A DNA stretch of 64,000 nt from Oryzias latipes (Eukaryota > Chordata > Actinopteri > Beloniformes > Adrianichthyidae): positions 9,387,015 through 9,451,014 of the forward strand of contig NC_019869.2 of assembly GCF_002234675.1 (NCBI RefSeq), in the 5' to 3' direction. This document shows positions 1 to 12,066 of the stretch, piece after piece; the stretch's first letter is position 1, and the number at the start of each line of letters is the position of its first letter. The notes under the pieces are model-generated. The model ran no database searches and was not told the DNA's origin. It saw only the letters and a program-made list of their open reading frames with translations. The translations under genes were made by a program, and so were the position numbers.

Positions 1-345
1 TTCCAAAATGCAAAACCAGCAAAGACAATAATCAAACGGGTCCCACACTCCATCTTTCTCTCTGATGGGAACGAAAATGAACTGATATCAATTGTAGATA
101 AATTCAAGAGTAAAAACTCAAAAGATTGTGAGGATGTAGGTATGACAGTGGTGAAAAAGGTCATTAATAAGATCTCTAAGCCTCTAACCTACATATATAA
201 CTTATCATTGCAAACTGGGAGATTCCCTAACCAAATGAATATTTTAAAAGGTATCCCTATTTATAAGAGTGAAGACAAACAGATTTGCAAACTATAGACC
301 TGTCTCTCTTCTTCCCCAACTTGATCTGCAATATCTAGATTGAAT
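1..345 (+). pseudogene. LINE reverse-transcriptase fragment
   Basis: Frame 1 is open from position 1 to the TAG at 295-297. It reads like the start of a fish non-LTR retrotransposon reverse transcriptase, with segments such as SIFLSDGNENELISIVDKFK and ISKPLTYIYNLSLQTGRFPN. The conserved NYRPVSLLPQ block follows at about 289-318 but lies in another frame, so there is a frameshift just before it. The 5' part lies outside the window and nothing recognisable continues past about 345. This is a dead fragment on the plus strand; the clade (Rex1/CR1/Jockey-like) cannot be fixed. Confidence 0.8.
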
Positions 346-743
346 GAAATTGTATTCTGGTTATAATCAACAAGTCCTACATATATGTATCTGTTACATG
401 GTGTGTGATTCACATCACTGTTTACTGAAATCAGGAATGAATGTTTTCTGAAGATAATCAGTCATTACTAGGCACTGGATTTTTCAGAACCGGATGCCCA
501 AAACAATGTAAAACTATCAAATGAATGAACTCAGCAGGGTCGGGATTATAAAAGCTCGCTTCTTCCCACTCCTTTTCAAGCAATAAATCAAGCTCAGCAT
601 GTTTTTAGTTTATGATCACTTTATTTAAGTAAGCAAATGTGACTTAAGTGTGTCTTTGCTTTTGTTTGTCTGTTTTTTTTTATCTATGTTTTTCCTCACT
701 TCTGCAATGAGTTTGATAAATCTGCATCATTCTTTTTATTGTA

Positions 744-945
744 TTGACTCAATTAATGCTTAAAATAAAACAATCCAAATCAAATCTCAAAGCAGCTGGA
801 ACCACAGTCACCAAGAAAACCATTGGGAATACTTTGCGCTGCAATACCTTAACATCTCGCAGTGCTCATAAAGTAGCTCTGCTTACGAAGGCACATGTGG
901 AGACCCGCCTGAAGTTTCCCAACGAACACCTTCATGATTTAGAGA
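744..945 (+). pseudogene. Tc1-family transposase fragment
   Basis: An open frame reads through AAGTTVTKKTIGNTL, then SAHKVALLTKAHVETRLKF and PNEHLHD. This matches the second helix-turn-helix and linker of Tc1-type transposases, just before the catalytic core. The catalytic DDE region is absent: sequence after about 945 no longer resembles the family. It is a truncated, inactive remnant. Tc1 relatives are abundant in fish. Confidence 0.75.
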
Positions 946-1770
946 TCAGAAGATCAGAGATCAGAAAGCCAGCTTCACAGAAATTAATGAACTTTCAAAA
1001 TAGTTTTAGTGTTTTTCCAATCAAAAAGCTGAAACCATTACTTTGAAAGCAGAGATGTGCTTTGAACTACAGTTCACATCCAAGCGAATCAATCTTAGTT
1101 TTGTGTTTGGAACTTCTAGCACTGCAACAAACAAAACCACACACCTAATGCACCTGTGCACCCATTTTCTTATCCTTAATTGCTCTTGTTTTCACTTATT
1201 AAAGAGCTGTCGAAGTTTCGGCTGATTCGAGACTTTTCTGGGAAATCATTTAGAGTGTTTGGCAGGGGGTCAGCCTGTGATTTTGACCCTGTTTCCACAT
1301 GATGGATCTACTTCTCCGCTTTTGCTGGCTCAACACATAAGAAATCTGATTTCCATTAGTGAGGAGGACAGTCACAAACACACTCACAGAGCTACGATTG
1401 CACACTTCACAGTGACTTTCTCTGTCTCTGAAAGACATACCTTCTTTACAGCCTCATCAATCTCCATCCAGTACTTAAGCTCAAACTTTATTCCTACTTT
1501 AACTTCACTGCAGAAGAATTATAACCCAGGGTATTTTCATTTTGGTAGCTAAATGAAGCCACAATTTCGAAAAGGGGGATCTACCTCACTTACAGGAACG
1601 CTGGGTTGATACATCTCTGTAGACGTCGTTATAAATTAGGCCTGCACTTTGAACCATTGGCTAAATAGTCCGCCTCTCTTCTCAGCCAATCACACTCAAT
1701 ATTTTGTCTTTAAATTCTCCCACCTTCTCCACCTGGAGTGATGCTTTGGAATGGTCTGGCCTCTAACCCT

Positions 1771-2085
1771 TTAACACCAGAGCTTTAGCTCCAGTGTTTA
1801 CATTATTTTGACTACTTTAACCCTTCAGTTGTTTAACATAATTCCAGTAGAGTCTGTTGGGGTGAAAAGCAGCCATGCGCTGATATGCAACACTTTACAG
1901 TAGTGACGTCTTTACGCAATCAACGCACATCAGCTGATTCTGTTGCCCAAAAGCGACTTTGTATGCAACACTTCCCAAACATAAAGCGTTATTCTCCACG
2001 TCAGAATCAGCGGATTCACGTTGGTCGCACAAATGATCAAAGAGCGTGTGTCATTTAGGTGACACCTCCAATAGTAGAGGCGACT
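1771..2085 (+). repeat. Dispersed MITE-like repeat, copy 1 of 3
   Basis: This begins TTAACACCAGAGCTTTAGCT and includes CAGCTGATTC and ATTCACGTT segments. The same sequence recurs inverted at about 34,010-34,290 and, as the front part only, at about 52,838-52,980. The outer edge (accaga/ccggagct, then gttaa) is shared, which suggests a non-autonomous DNA element. A tRNA-derived SINE interrupts it from about 2,088. Confidence 0.55.
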
Positions 2086-2087
2086 TA

Positions 2088-2440
2088 GGGGCGACAGTGG
2101 CTCAGGTGGTTGAGCGGGTCGTCCAATGATCGAAGGGTTGGCGGTTCGATCCCCGCTCCCACCAGCCAAAATGTCGTTGTGTCCTTGGGCAAGACACTTC
2201 ACCCTCCTTGCCTCCAGTGTGGCTCCACTGGTTTGTGAATGCGCATGAATGATCCCGGTGATGGTCAGAGGGGCCGTAGGCGCGAACTGGCAGCCACGCC
2301 TCTGTCAGTCTGCCCCAGGGCAGCTGTGGCTACAACCGTAGCTTACCATCACCAAGTATGAATGAGGAGTGAATGAATAATGGACATAATGTAAGCGCTT
2401 TGGGTGTCTTGAAAAGCGCAGAAAAATCCAATCCATTATT
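2088..2440 (+). mobile_element. tRNA-derived SINE
   Basis: The head has a pol III A-box-like GTGGCTCAGGTGGTTGAG at about 2,096-2,113 and a canonical B box GGTTCGATCCC at 2,142-2,152. A conserved SINE core (TGTCCTTGGGCAAGACACTT) follows, then a tail with AAGCGCTTTGGGTGTCTTG, as in many fish SINEs. Flanks ccaatagtagagg and ccattattagagg may be a diverged target duplication. It is too long and too decayed at the acceptor end to be a functional tRNA gene. Confidence 0.8.
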
Positions 2441-2870
2441 AGAGGATTAACCATCATCAGGATCTGGCTCTGGGGTTTATACATCTATGGTCGGAGGTCA
2501 TCCCAAGCACGAAAGACGTCGTTGGCCCAAAGTGTAACTGCCAAAGATAACAGACTTATTTCATGAACATTTTTCTGTAACACAAATAAACCTTTACTGG
2601 CATTTCTAATATATCTCCTTATTTAAATGTAGTATAGTCTATTTTCAAATACTTATTTCCTCTTCATTGTCAGCTTTTCATGTTAAATAAAAATTCTTTC
2701 ATGTTGATTTGTTTTTTGCCCTGGTTGTCTGCCTCTGCTGCATCTGTTAGATTCTTAAGATTCTAAGTAGACTTTGCTAGAAATAAAAGGGGAAAATTCT
2801 TGATGTTTGTGTTGAGTTCTCATTTAAACAACATTTGACATTTCCCTACTCTGCTCTGTCTAATAGGATC

Positions 2871-3420
2871 ATTGACTGTATATGAATACTAGATTGCGTG
2901 ACCCCCTCCTCCCTCGTGTTCCAAACAGGAAGTACCTGCTGGTTCCCGGAAGCCAAAATCTCATAGACTTCTATTGAGAAATAAACAGTTATTTCTCATT
3001 CTATTTGTCAGAATAACCCTGTATATTTTTTTTAAATATTTTTCCTGATTCTTATTTTCTTTTTTGATATTTTCTATGGTGCAAGTAATAAACGGACCAG
3101 TCAGATACTTTAATAAAAACATATGCTCTCACGTCAAATGTTTGAAGAGTTTGATTGACAGATTTTCCTTAGGTCACTTTCAAGTGGTAGGGGTGTGGAC
3201 TTCCAATGAGCTCAATCCTGATTGGTGAGATTTGATGACTCAGGCTGACTCCGACAAATCACAGCTTATTAATGTTGTCTGACACCAATATGGTGACGTA
3301 CATATTGCAAAAAAAAATACGAAAAAAAAGGTGACTGAATTGAATTGGAACCGAACCAGAACTAAGTCATTTTCTATGGGTGACGTCACACTCACTCGCT
3401 CCAATTGTCATAGACAGTCA
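2871..3420 (+). repeat. Dispersed ~550-bp MITE-like element, copy 1
   Basis: Left edge TTGACTGTATATGA and right edge TCATAGACAGTCA are imperfect inverted repeats. Inside are AACAGGAAGTACCTGCTGG and TTTTCTATGGGTGACGTCAC. A second copy with the same order of blocks lies at about 60,232-60,770 in an ASTE1 intron. No coding sequence is seen, so this is a non-autonomous element of unknown superfamily. Confidence 0.65.
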
Positions 3421-3502
3421 GGAATTTAAAAAAGGTGAAAGATTCAACCTTAAAAGCTACACAACTGTTGTAAGACACTCAAGTCGAGGCTTTTCAAATA
3501 TC

Positions 3503-4346
3503 GCATTTTCCCCACTGTAAGGCGCACCTGACGCCTTCATTTTTGTCAAACAACAGCAATGCGCCTCACAAATTGGAGGGGATACACAGCGCTCTGTCAA
3601 AATGCTTTAAGTGTTCCAAACAAGGTTGGGAATGAATGATGAATACACTAACACGGCTTACGCCTCTAATGTGGCCAACATGCAGCATGTTCCAAACAAG
3701 TTGTAGAGTTACTGTGAACACAATTGATAAAGTCTGACTTGACTGACAGACTTATCTCTGCCTCATTTGTTTTGCCTAAACCTCCTTACAGTTCAATGCA
3801 CCTCAACCCTTGTGCTATCTTAGATGACCCCACCCTTACATTGACGTGTTCTCCCTACCATGACAAAGGTGGATAAAGGTGGAAAGATTTCATGTAATCC
3901 ATGGACATGTCAGGAACTGGTGGTGGAGGACCCAAAATGCAGGAGACCAAGCTTGGTGACAGGAAATTAAACATTAAATAAACAAACTGAAACATGACAA
4001 AACTACGGGGAGAAACAAACCAGTGACAAAACAGAACAGATGACCTGACAAGGATGAACAGAAACTAAGACACTTAAATAGGCTGAGGGCAATTAACTGA
4101 ACTGAAGACAGCTGTGGGTTATGAACCTTAAAGTGGAGTGACTGACAAAGAAAACCAAACTACTGAATCCTTACAGGACACCAGTGAGGTTCACAAATCA
4201 TTGAAGAAAAAAGGTTCAGAGCACTGTCTAGTGGGTCTAGATGACCCAACTCCCAATGTCAAAGTACCAAGGATAGCACAAGGGTTAAACATGACAGACG
4301 TTCATTGGTGCTCCTTATAATCCAATGCGTCTTATAGGGTGGGAAA
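3503..4346. mobile_element. hAT-like MITE carrying nested elements
   Basis: The left edge reads GCATTTTCCCCACTGTAAGG. The right edge, reverse-complemented, reads TTTCCCACCCTATAAGACGC. These resemble the family of fish MITEs beginning 'TTTTCC.CACTATAAGGCGCA'. The middle is occupied by another element (3,805-4,286), which itself carries an insertion. A loosely similar element lies at about 53,550-53,700. Confidence 0.55.
3805..4286. mobile_element. AACCCTTGTG MITE, copy A, interrupted
   Basis: Ends are AACCCTTGTGCTATCTTAG and, inverted, AACCCTTGTGCTATCCTTG. Uninterrupted copies of the same family at 22,571-22,769 and 42,785-42,983 are both 199 bp. Here a 273-bp block (3,908-4,180) is inserted after 'catggaca', flanked by a 5-bp repeat GGACA. 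The insert has weak inverted ends (TGTCAGGA / TGTAAGGA) and no coding potential. Confidence 0.8.
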
Positions 4347-4349
4347 GAA

Positions 4350-5870
4350 AGTAGTTGAAATCACCACTTTGGTTAAAAACAGAAATGTTACAACAAAAGA
4401 AAGTTTTGTAATCATACTTAGCACAAGAAGGACACCCTAACCTAATTTTAAGGCATCATGGGAATTCTTTGGACACAGATGTGCCTGTGAGAATTAGTAA
4501 AAATACATTTGCGCTCAAACTCTTTTTCATGGAAGCGTGTTCTCCTGTCAAAAAGTGAGTCTGCTGCCGAATCCCTTCACAAAGGTCTGATCTTAAGAAA
4601 TAATTTTACAAATACTGGGGCAAACTAACATCTCCGTGGTATCCTCCACATCAGAGCATTCAGCTTTAGAAAATCTGTGCTAAAAATATCAAATATTGTG
4701 CTATTCTGCCAGCAGAGGCATAAAATTAAAGGTCAGTGTACGGAGCTGTGTGGTTTTATAAACTTCTCCCGGTTCGGTGATCCACTCAAAACCGCTGAAC
4801 TGACCTGCATGTCGACACGCACACAGATTTGTGCTTCTGTGTGGCGTTGAATGTGTGTGCCCCCTGATATGAATTATTGAGTGTGTTATTTGAGGGACAG
4901 CTGGCTCTTGAACATATTAACTGCCTCAGTCAGGCAGCCAGTTACACAGTGACAGGAAGAGAAGAGCGGAATGAGAGTGCTAATGCAATTTCACACTGAC
5001 TTGTATTGGCGGGCAATTATATTAGGAATTGTTTACGTAAGCTTTCAAGTTAATTTACGCAAGGAAATAAATGATTTCCTCTTTGCATCAAAAGCAGTGA
5101 GTCCAGCTTGGTAATATGAATAAATGTCATAAACAGACAGAGTTACTTCTCATGTAAAGCTGTTACCACATATCTGTGTAAGCTGCTCTGCCAGTGATCC
5201 CGCTGGGGTGAGCCCCTCCCAGGTGTGCGCACCTGCGTCTCAGGGGTGTGTGAATGTGTGCCTCCCACCTGTGGTGGTAAATTTTTGGTTCCTTCCTTCC
5301 AGCACCGCTGGGTGAGAGCAGGGTGCAGCCTTTGGGCCCTGACTTTACTCTCTGTAGGTGTTCTTCTCCCTCCTGTCAGAGTTTTTTTTGTTTTTCATGC
5401 ATTTGTGTGTGTGCGCGTGCACTTTTGGCTGCAACATGACCTTACAAAGGCTGTCTTCCTTACTACTTTTCATTGTGCCTCACTTTTTTCTCCTCATTTA
5501 CAGCTCACAGAAGATCTGACATCTCCATGGTAACAAGGATCAGAGGAGGAATGAGTAAGTTGAACAAAAAGCAGTCAGAGAGGACATTCCGAAGAAAAGG
5601 AAAAAAAAAGGAAAAGTGACAAAGACGTTTATGGCCAGAGTCGGACATCAGCTGACACCTTTTCAAGCTCTGGGGTTCATTACTCAATTCCTATTATCTC
5701 TTAACTTTCATCAGAGTGCTGACATGGAGAAGTGCACTGTTTTCATGGGGTTTAAATGAACCATGTTGAGACTGGGAGGTAAATGTCAGAGGTTTTCAAC
5801 CGGAAACCTTCACCACAAGAATGTGACCACGGGATGTCGAGTAAATCAATATAAAAGCAGAGGGAGAGGC
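4350..5870. other. Intergenic, no gene seen
   Basis: No exon with convincing splice sites or recognisable protein similarity was found on either strand. Short open frames here have no conserved motif. The DNA is of ordinary composition with a GT-rich stretch near 5,225-5,430. Confidence 0.5.
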
Positions 5871-5878
5871 TGAAAGTA

Positions 5879-5911
<33 letters not shown>
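5879..5911. repeat. Poly-G tract (33 bp)
   Basis: An uninterrupted run of 33 G on the plus strand, set in purine-rich sequence (agaagaagaagaagaggaggg follows at about 5,940). Such tracts are length-unstable and hard to sequence, so the printed length may not be exact. Confidence 0.95.
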
Positions 5912-5913
<2 letters not shown>

Positions 5914-6770
5914 TGCTGCATGTGAAAGGGAGAAAGATAGCAGAAGAAGAAGAAGAGGAGGGAGAAGATGAGACCATGAAGATCGGCTGGTTTGTGGTTT
6001 AAAAGCTTTAAAATGGGCTACGATATCAAGACCCCTTGAAAGAAGTAAAGTATTCTTAAAATAAGGAAAAAAATGGGGTAAGAAAAATTGATTTACCAAG
6101 AATGTTTAAAATAAGAAAAAAATTCCAGTTACTGGAAGATTTCTTCCTAAACTAAGATTATTTTGCTATTGAAAAACTTTTCTTGATAAAATTATTTTTC
6201 TTGCGAGACAGAAAAAAAGCCATTTCTCTTGAACCACGGGTCTTTTAACTTTCTTAAGATTCCGGTTTTGCAGTCTGTCTCTCACTATTTAAACCAAAAT
6301 TTGACCCCTCGCAGAATTCTCCGGCTCTGTTTGGTGCAAAAAACATGTTTGTATCACTGTGAATGAATGATACAATCATGAATCACCAGTGGATTTCTAA
6401 ATTCCTCACGAGAGTATTTGAAAAATCCAAATCATGGGTTGGAGACCCCTGATGTCTCTTCCAGAATCTGATGTTTTACTGTTGAGACGGTCGCTGCCCC
6501 ACAGAAGAGGCTCACCAGCTGACCAAAACATGAAACTAGAGCAAAGAATTTGACACAAAAACCTGGCAAAAGTGATAAACAAACGCATCCGATCACATCA
6601 CACTTTTCTCTAAAACACAGAACTGTCTCTGAAAGAGCGACTGAAGAAATAGAGTTTAAAACTCACTGAACCAAACCTGAGAGAAATGCCTTTGATTTTT
6701 CACCTTTTTGGACTTACATTAAATTAAAACAGCATTTTTTATTGTGTCGTTGGAATGAGTGTGGCAAAAA

Positions 6771-7290
6771 GTAGTCTACTACAAGAATACTTAGTCTAGT
6801 CTAAACGTGAAGCAGTATACTTGAAATTTGCTTTTTACACACTATCTATATGTTCTGAATGTATTATGCTTCAATTTTGTCTGAAGAAGTATTCAGGTAG
6901 TACACTTCCTACACCACACGTATATAATCTACAGTACACTAACCATACTTCTACTTCATAAAATAAACTTCAAGTTTACTTTTTTTTGTTGGGGGATCTC
7001 AAACTTAGGATGATTAGTCATCCTTTGGCAGAAAGTAATCTGTTTAAATGTACTGCAAGTATAATTCGTCTGTACTAAAAGGGAAGCACTATACTTGAAG
7101 TTTACTTTAGTTTTTACATACCATCTATATATTGTAAACTCAAAATGTTCCTATTTAGTCTAAAGAAGAATTCATTTAGCGTGCTTCTTACGCTACACCT
7201 ACATGGTCTATGGTAAACTACACTTGCTATTCTTATACTCAATTATACTTAATAAAATTAACTTCAAATGTACTGCTTTTTACTACATTA
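6771..7290. repeat. Tandem pair of a dispersed repeat
   Basis: Two head-to-tail copies of a roughly 270-bp unit share blocks such as 'actatacttgaagtttac', 'tagtctaaagaagaattcat' and 'cttcataaaataaacttcaa' (the last diverged in copy 2). They start near 6,771 and 7,049. A third, partial copy lies at about 42,990-43,160. No coding potential or family was recognised. Confidence 0.65.
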
Positions 7291-8104
7291 TCAAAGATAG
7301 TGTCAGTTTTAAAAACCTTTCCTTTTTCCTCCATTATGATGACAGAAAGACGGAAAACTTTTGGACTGAAAAGTTTGGTTTTGGGATTGACTCAAAAAAG
7401 TACCTTTAGTACCTTATGGATAGTCTCACAGCAGACAAAATGTAAAAAATCTAAATATACTATGTGCCAAGAAATAATCTCCTTGACTTAGTTTAAACTG
7501 TAGAACACAGTATCTTCTCTGCACTCACTGTCACCTACAGATGTACAATATCTTATAACTGTCATCTCCTCTCAAATGCCTGAGATCCTCGAGATATGCG
7601 CAAGATAACAAACTCTTATCCCAGCATCATGTTGAATCAGCACACATTCCCTCAGTGGACACAAAGGGAATGCTAATGAGGATGCAGATCAGCACTTTCA
7701 AAACGCTGGTGGCTCCTGAATTCTCCGGTTGCTCAGGCTGCACTGCAGGCCGAGGCTGCCGCTCAGTGGTTCGCCAAGGAGCTGCACAAACATGAGGCCC
7801 ACGATGAAACCGGGTCATGCAGGGTAACATGACCCAAAATGGAATTTTCATTGGTGTATTTCAAGCCATCAAAGTAAAAAATACAAACACATTCAAACAA
7901 AAATATATATTTATACATAAATATATCAAACCTAAGATGATTAATCAGGACTTGATTGGAAAATTTTAAAAAGTAGAAGAAAGATACATATTCAAATATG
8001 CACATAAACATTTAAAAGGTGGCGTAATAATTACTGTCAATCATATATCATAAATAGACACTTAAACATGCAAAACACTGAATCCACCAAATGTGTAGTT
8101 TGTG

Positions 8105-9800
8105 AAAAAGAGTCCAATTACTTTAACAATAGGCGTTATTAATCTTCAGACAAACCAAAGGTATGTCTGAATAAACCCCTTTAGTAAATGAGGCCAAACT
8201 TTATTAATTTCAACCATGTTTGAAAATCTTTGGTGTTGGACCGGACGGAAAAGGAAAGAAGGGAAGAAGAGAGAGGGATGTTAAAGAGGGGGGATAGGAG
8301 GGTAATAATAGGAGGGAGGGGGGGTAAGACCATGAAGCAGCATAAAGCAACAAGTTTACTGGTTGTTCATCATTATGGTAAGGTTCAAATGTAGTACAAA
8401 AAGGGCGGGGCCTGTCCACACACACACTAAAATGTTATCAACACACCTGCTAGCTGCAAAAATGTCCACATGTCAACATGTACACAAAACAGATAGTGTT
8501 CACACACGCATACTTATGCCTTAAAACCAACTAGTGTGAAATATTTCCTTCATTCAATCACACAAACTATTAGTGCAAAGGTGAGCTAACACCTGTGCTC
8601 AGGTGAGTGTTTATGTTCTTCTAAAATGGATGGAGGAATGTGAAAAGAAGGAAGGAGAGTGCCCAGCCATCCCCACACCAAGACCCCCGCCGCAGCAGCA
8701 GCGGCAGCCGGAACCCCCCCAACGCCACACGGGAGCAGGCAGGGAACAACCGCCCCCCGGGAGCAGGCAGGGAACAACCGCCCCCCGGGCGACCAAATCC
8801 GCCACCCAGGCCAGGGCCAGCAGGACCGCCGCGAGGCCCCCAGAGCCAGAGAGCAGGGAGGCATGGGGGGAAAGAGAGCGTCGCCCCAGCCCAACCAGGA
8901 GAGCAGCCCCCCCGCCGCACCGGGAGAGCCCAACTCAGGGCCCCACCGGAGAAGGGCGCCCACAGCCCCAGACGAGCACCCCATCACCACCCAGGAGTTC
9001 CGGGCATCCCCCCGCCCCAACCCCAGGTACGAGCCAGGACCCCCCAAGGGAGACCGGCTCCGCACTCCAGGCAGCCACCCACCCAGCCCACAAGGGGTGT
9101 TGTAAACATCGCCCGACCAGGCTCGGCCACAGTTGGAAATTTGGCGGGGCCCAGCGCTCAGGGGCAAGGACCAGCCCCCCCCCCCCCCAGGCGCACTGCA
9201 GGCTAAACCCCTCACCCTAATATGAGGTTATACGAGGAAGGGGGTAAGTTGGGGACAGCTGGTAGACTGTCCCCCGGTGGTCAAACAGCCGTCCCCCAGC
9301 CCCCCCCCCCCCCCCCCCCCCCCCCCAGCATAGTGGCCAGGTCCACCCAGCCCAGGAGCCCCATCCCCGGAGGCGCCGACACCCCAAGCCCAGCACCACC
9401 CACCCCACAGAGAGAGAGAGGAGCCAGAAGGCGTCGCCCCCCCCCCCGAGGAAGTCCAGGCCCCCACCCCCAAACGCCGGCCCTAGAAGAGCTCTGGTCA
9501 GGCCTCGACGGGACCGAGGCAGCCAACCGGCCGGGAAAACCACCGATTGCCTCAGCGGAGACCCCGAACCGTCAACCCCCCATGTCCCGTACCAATATTG
9601 GGCTCCCCCTCCCCCCCAGAACGCCCCCCCACGGGACAGGGCCGACAAGCCCCCAACCCCACCCCACTCCAGACCCCGCAGCCGAAGCGGATGACACCCA
9701 GGGCGACCGGGGGTCCCAAGAGGCCCTCAGTGCTCATCTGCCTGCCCAGCTGTTGGACAGGACAAGTTAAAAAATAAATAAATAAAAAAGAGTCCAATTA
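8105..9800 (+). mobile_element. GC-rich retroposon-like insertion with TSD
   Basis: The 16-bp sequence AAAAAGAGTCCAATTA occurs at 8,105-8,120 and again at 9,785-9,800, directly repeated. Between them lies 1.66 kb ending in an A-rich tail (taaaaaataaataaataa) that abuts the right copy. A long variable target duplication plus an A-rich 3' tail is the signature of LINE-type retrotransposition, plus-strand orientation. The 3' 1.1 kb (about 8,650-9,770) is very rich in C on the plus strand, with CAG/CCG runs, a tandem GGGAGCAGGCAGGGAACAAC duplication (about 8,730-8,790), and a 26-bp C run near 9,301-9,326. Several long overlapping open frames in this part reflect composition, not genes. The family was not recognised. 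Confidence 0.75.
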
Positions 9801-9949
9801 TTTGCTTTAATAAGGGAGGGTGGAAGAAAACCATAAATACAATACCAGCCTTAATAAGCTTTACTTAGTTATTTAATTTTTTTTTCTTTTCTTCCTACAT
9901 TTTTATCATAATTCGATCTGTAACTTCTAATTATAGTTATTTATACTTT

Positions 9950-10310
9950 ATCAGTCCAAGTGCAAAGTTTCTGCAGAGCGGCAGTAGTTTATTAGAAATG
10001 TACCTCTGAGTTGTGGGCGGGACTATCGGCACAGAGCAATGATATGTCACCCATAACTGAGGGGCTCTCTGTTTACATGCTCGCCCCCTAGCTTACAGCC
10101 CCTCAAACCCTCAACCTAACATTAGCGGTGCAACAAAAATGGCGAGCAATACCAGAACTATCCGGCTGCACAGTTTTGAGACAGATGCCATCTCAGACGA
10201 GGCAAACGATAACAAACATCAGAATGGAGCGGAGCAGGGAGCTTGTTACAGCTTCTGTTCAAACTCTGTAGCTGAATGGCTCACGAGACTATAAAAGTGG
10301 TTCTATGCAG
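9950..10310 (+). repeat. Dispersed TTAAAGTCC-family repeat copy
   Basis: Contains the family blocks GTTTCTGCAGAGCGGCAGTA, GCTAGCTTACAGCCCCTCA and GTGCAACAAAAATGGCGAGC. The same order occurs at about 50,880-51,200 and 54,055-54,350. The outer part of the family starts TTAAAGTCCCACTCCGATC (seen at 20,595), suggesting a TTAA-targeting DNA element. No open frame of useful length. Confidence 0.65.
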
Positions 10311-11797
10311 CAGAAAGCCATGTTCTAACAGCAAAGTTGGCAAAACATCTGTTGCATAACTTGGGTAAATGAACAAGAATACACTGGATACTTTTCTGTT
10401 CTTTAATTGCCACAATGGCTGAATTGCTGCCTTGGAAAACTATTTTTTGTGTGGGATGATGACCCAGAAACACTTGTGTCCTAAGGGCTGCTTTGGATTG
10501 TTCTTTTTTCCGGTTCTTTCAATACCTGTGACTCTTAGCAGTAGGCTTGAAGTAATAGTAACAGAAGTGTCTGTAGATCATTCGTGTCTGAATCTCTCTT
10601 TCACCAACACTTGTGTCACATTGGATCAGTTTACAAAACTTTTCAGATAACAGTGAAGATTTTACCAAAACCTTCTTCATTTGGGTTCTAATTTACTAAA
10701 ACTTCCACACCTATAGGGTTGATCCTTTCATAAACCTGTATTTGATTGTTTTGGGGAATTATTATGATTTTTACAATTGTCATAGCCTCCTGAATGGGAT
10801 TGGTAATTTTTCCAGACATTTTTACTTCTGAAGTTATCCTACCCAGATGACATTTGGGGCTTTTCAATGGTATTACAGGTGACAGGGTTGTGGGAATTTT
10901 GAGTGGATAACATGTTTCCACCGTTAGTCAGAAGGGTATCTCATGTCAGGATTGTTAAATAGAAAGTCATATTCACATGTGTATTTCATTTCTATACTTT
11001 AAATAGAAGCATTTTTATGTATCGCCTAATGTGAGCTAATAATATATCATTGTATAATTCAGGACTATCATCATAGCATCAGCTGGATTGAGCAGCAGGG
11101 CAAAGAAGAGAACAGCAGCTCCTCTGGGATCAGTTTTCTCACGAGAGCATCTTATCGTCTCTCTGGAGGTCATCTATTTTCCTTCACTTTGTTTGGTGAC
11201 TTATTTTGCTAGTTTGATGTTGAGACAGATGTGATCACTCCCCACAGAATATGTACGCTCATCAAAAAAATAAAAGATGAATATATTTAACTAGAGGACA
11301 CCACTGCACTCTGCTGGACAACAGTGGTAAAGGTGGCTTGATGCGGCGTCCTGCAAGAAAACTTTAAAGCTTTTTTAAGCTTTTGTTTAACTTTTTTTCT
11401 TGAAAAAAAAAAACGTTTTTGTAACCGTGTTATATTTACATATGTGGGTTTTAAAATTTACAGGCAGATACAAAATAACTAAGCAGCCAAAAGATAAGAA
11501 TTCTTCTTGGCTACAAGTAACATTAGATTTAGAGCCAAAGAGATCCAGTCAAATTTATGGAAACACAGGAGAGACTGACGTTTTATTTGTCCTTGTAGCT
11601 AATGTTTATGGTGTGGTATGTATAAGCAATGTTTTTATTTTATTTTTTATTTTATTCCTATTTTTTGTAATTAATTAATTTTTTATTAACTACTGTAATT
11701 TTTTATATGCTGCTTCTTAACTTGTGTATTCTTGACACTGTCCTTTTTAATGCAGTGGTGTACTCCTTTTTATTGATTGGACTATGAGTCTGGAATA

Positions 11798-12066
<269 letters not shown>

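Noticed and set aside
744..1046. Intact small gene of 100 codons
   Set aside because: The coding signal is a truncated Tc1 transposase; the last third of the frame is unrelated sequence.
2088..2165. Possible tRNA gene with a perfect B box
   Set aside because: It continues into a SINE body and tail and cannot fold into a full cloverleaf by eye; scored as a SINE head.
5505..6099. Minus-strand frames with a Pro-rich run
   Set aside because: The Pro run is the poly-G tract read in reverse; no splice support.
8586..9770. Long overlapping open frames on both strands, up to about 209 codons
   Set aside because: They arise from extreme GC-rich, stop-poor composition. Several frames are open at once, none has a recognisable domain, and the segment lies inside a retroposon-like insertion.
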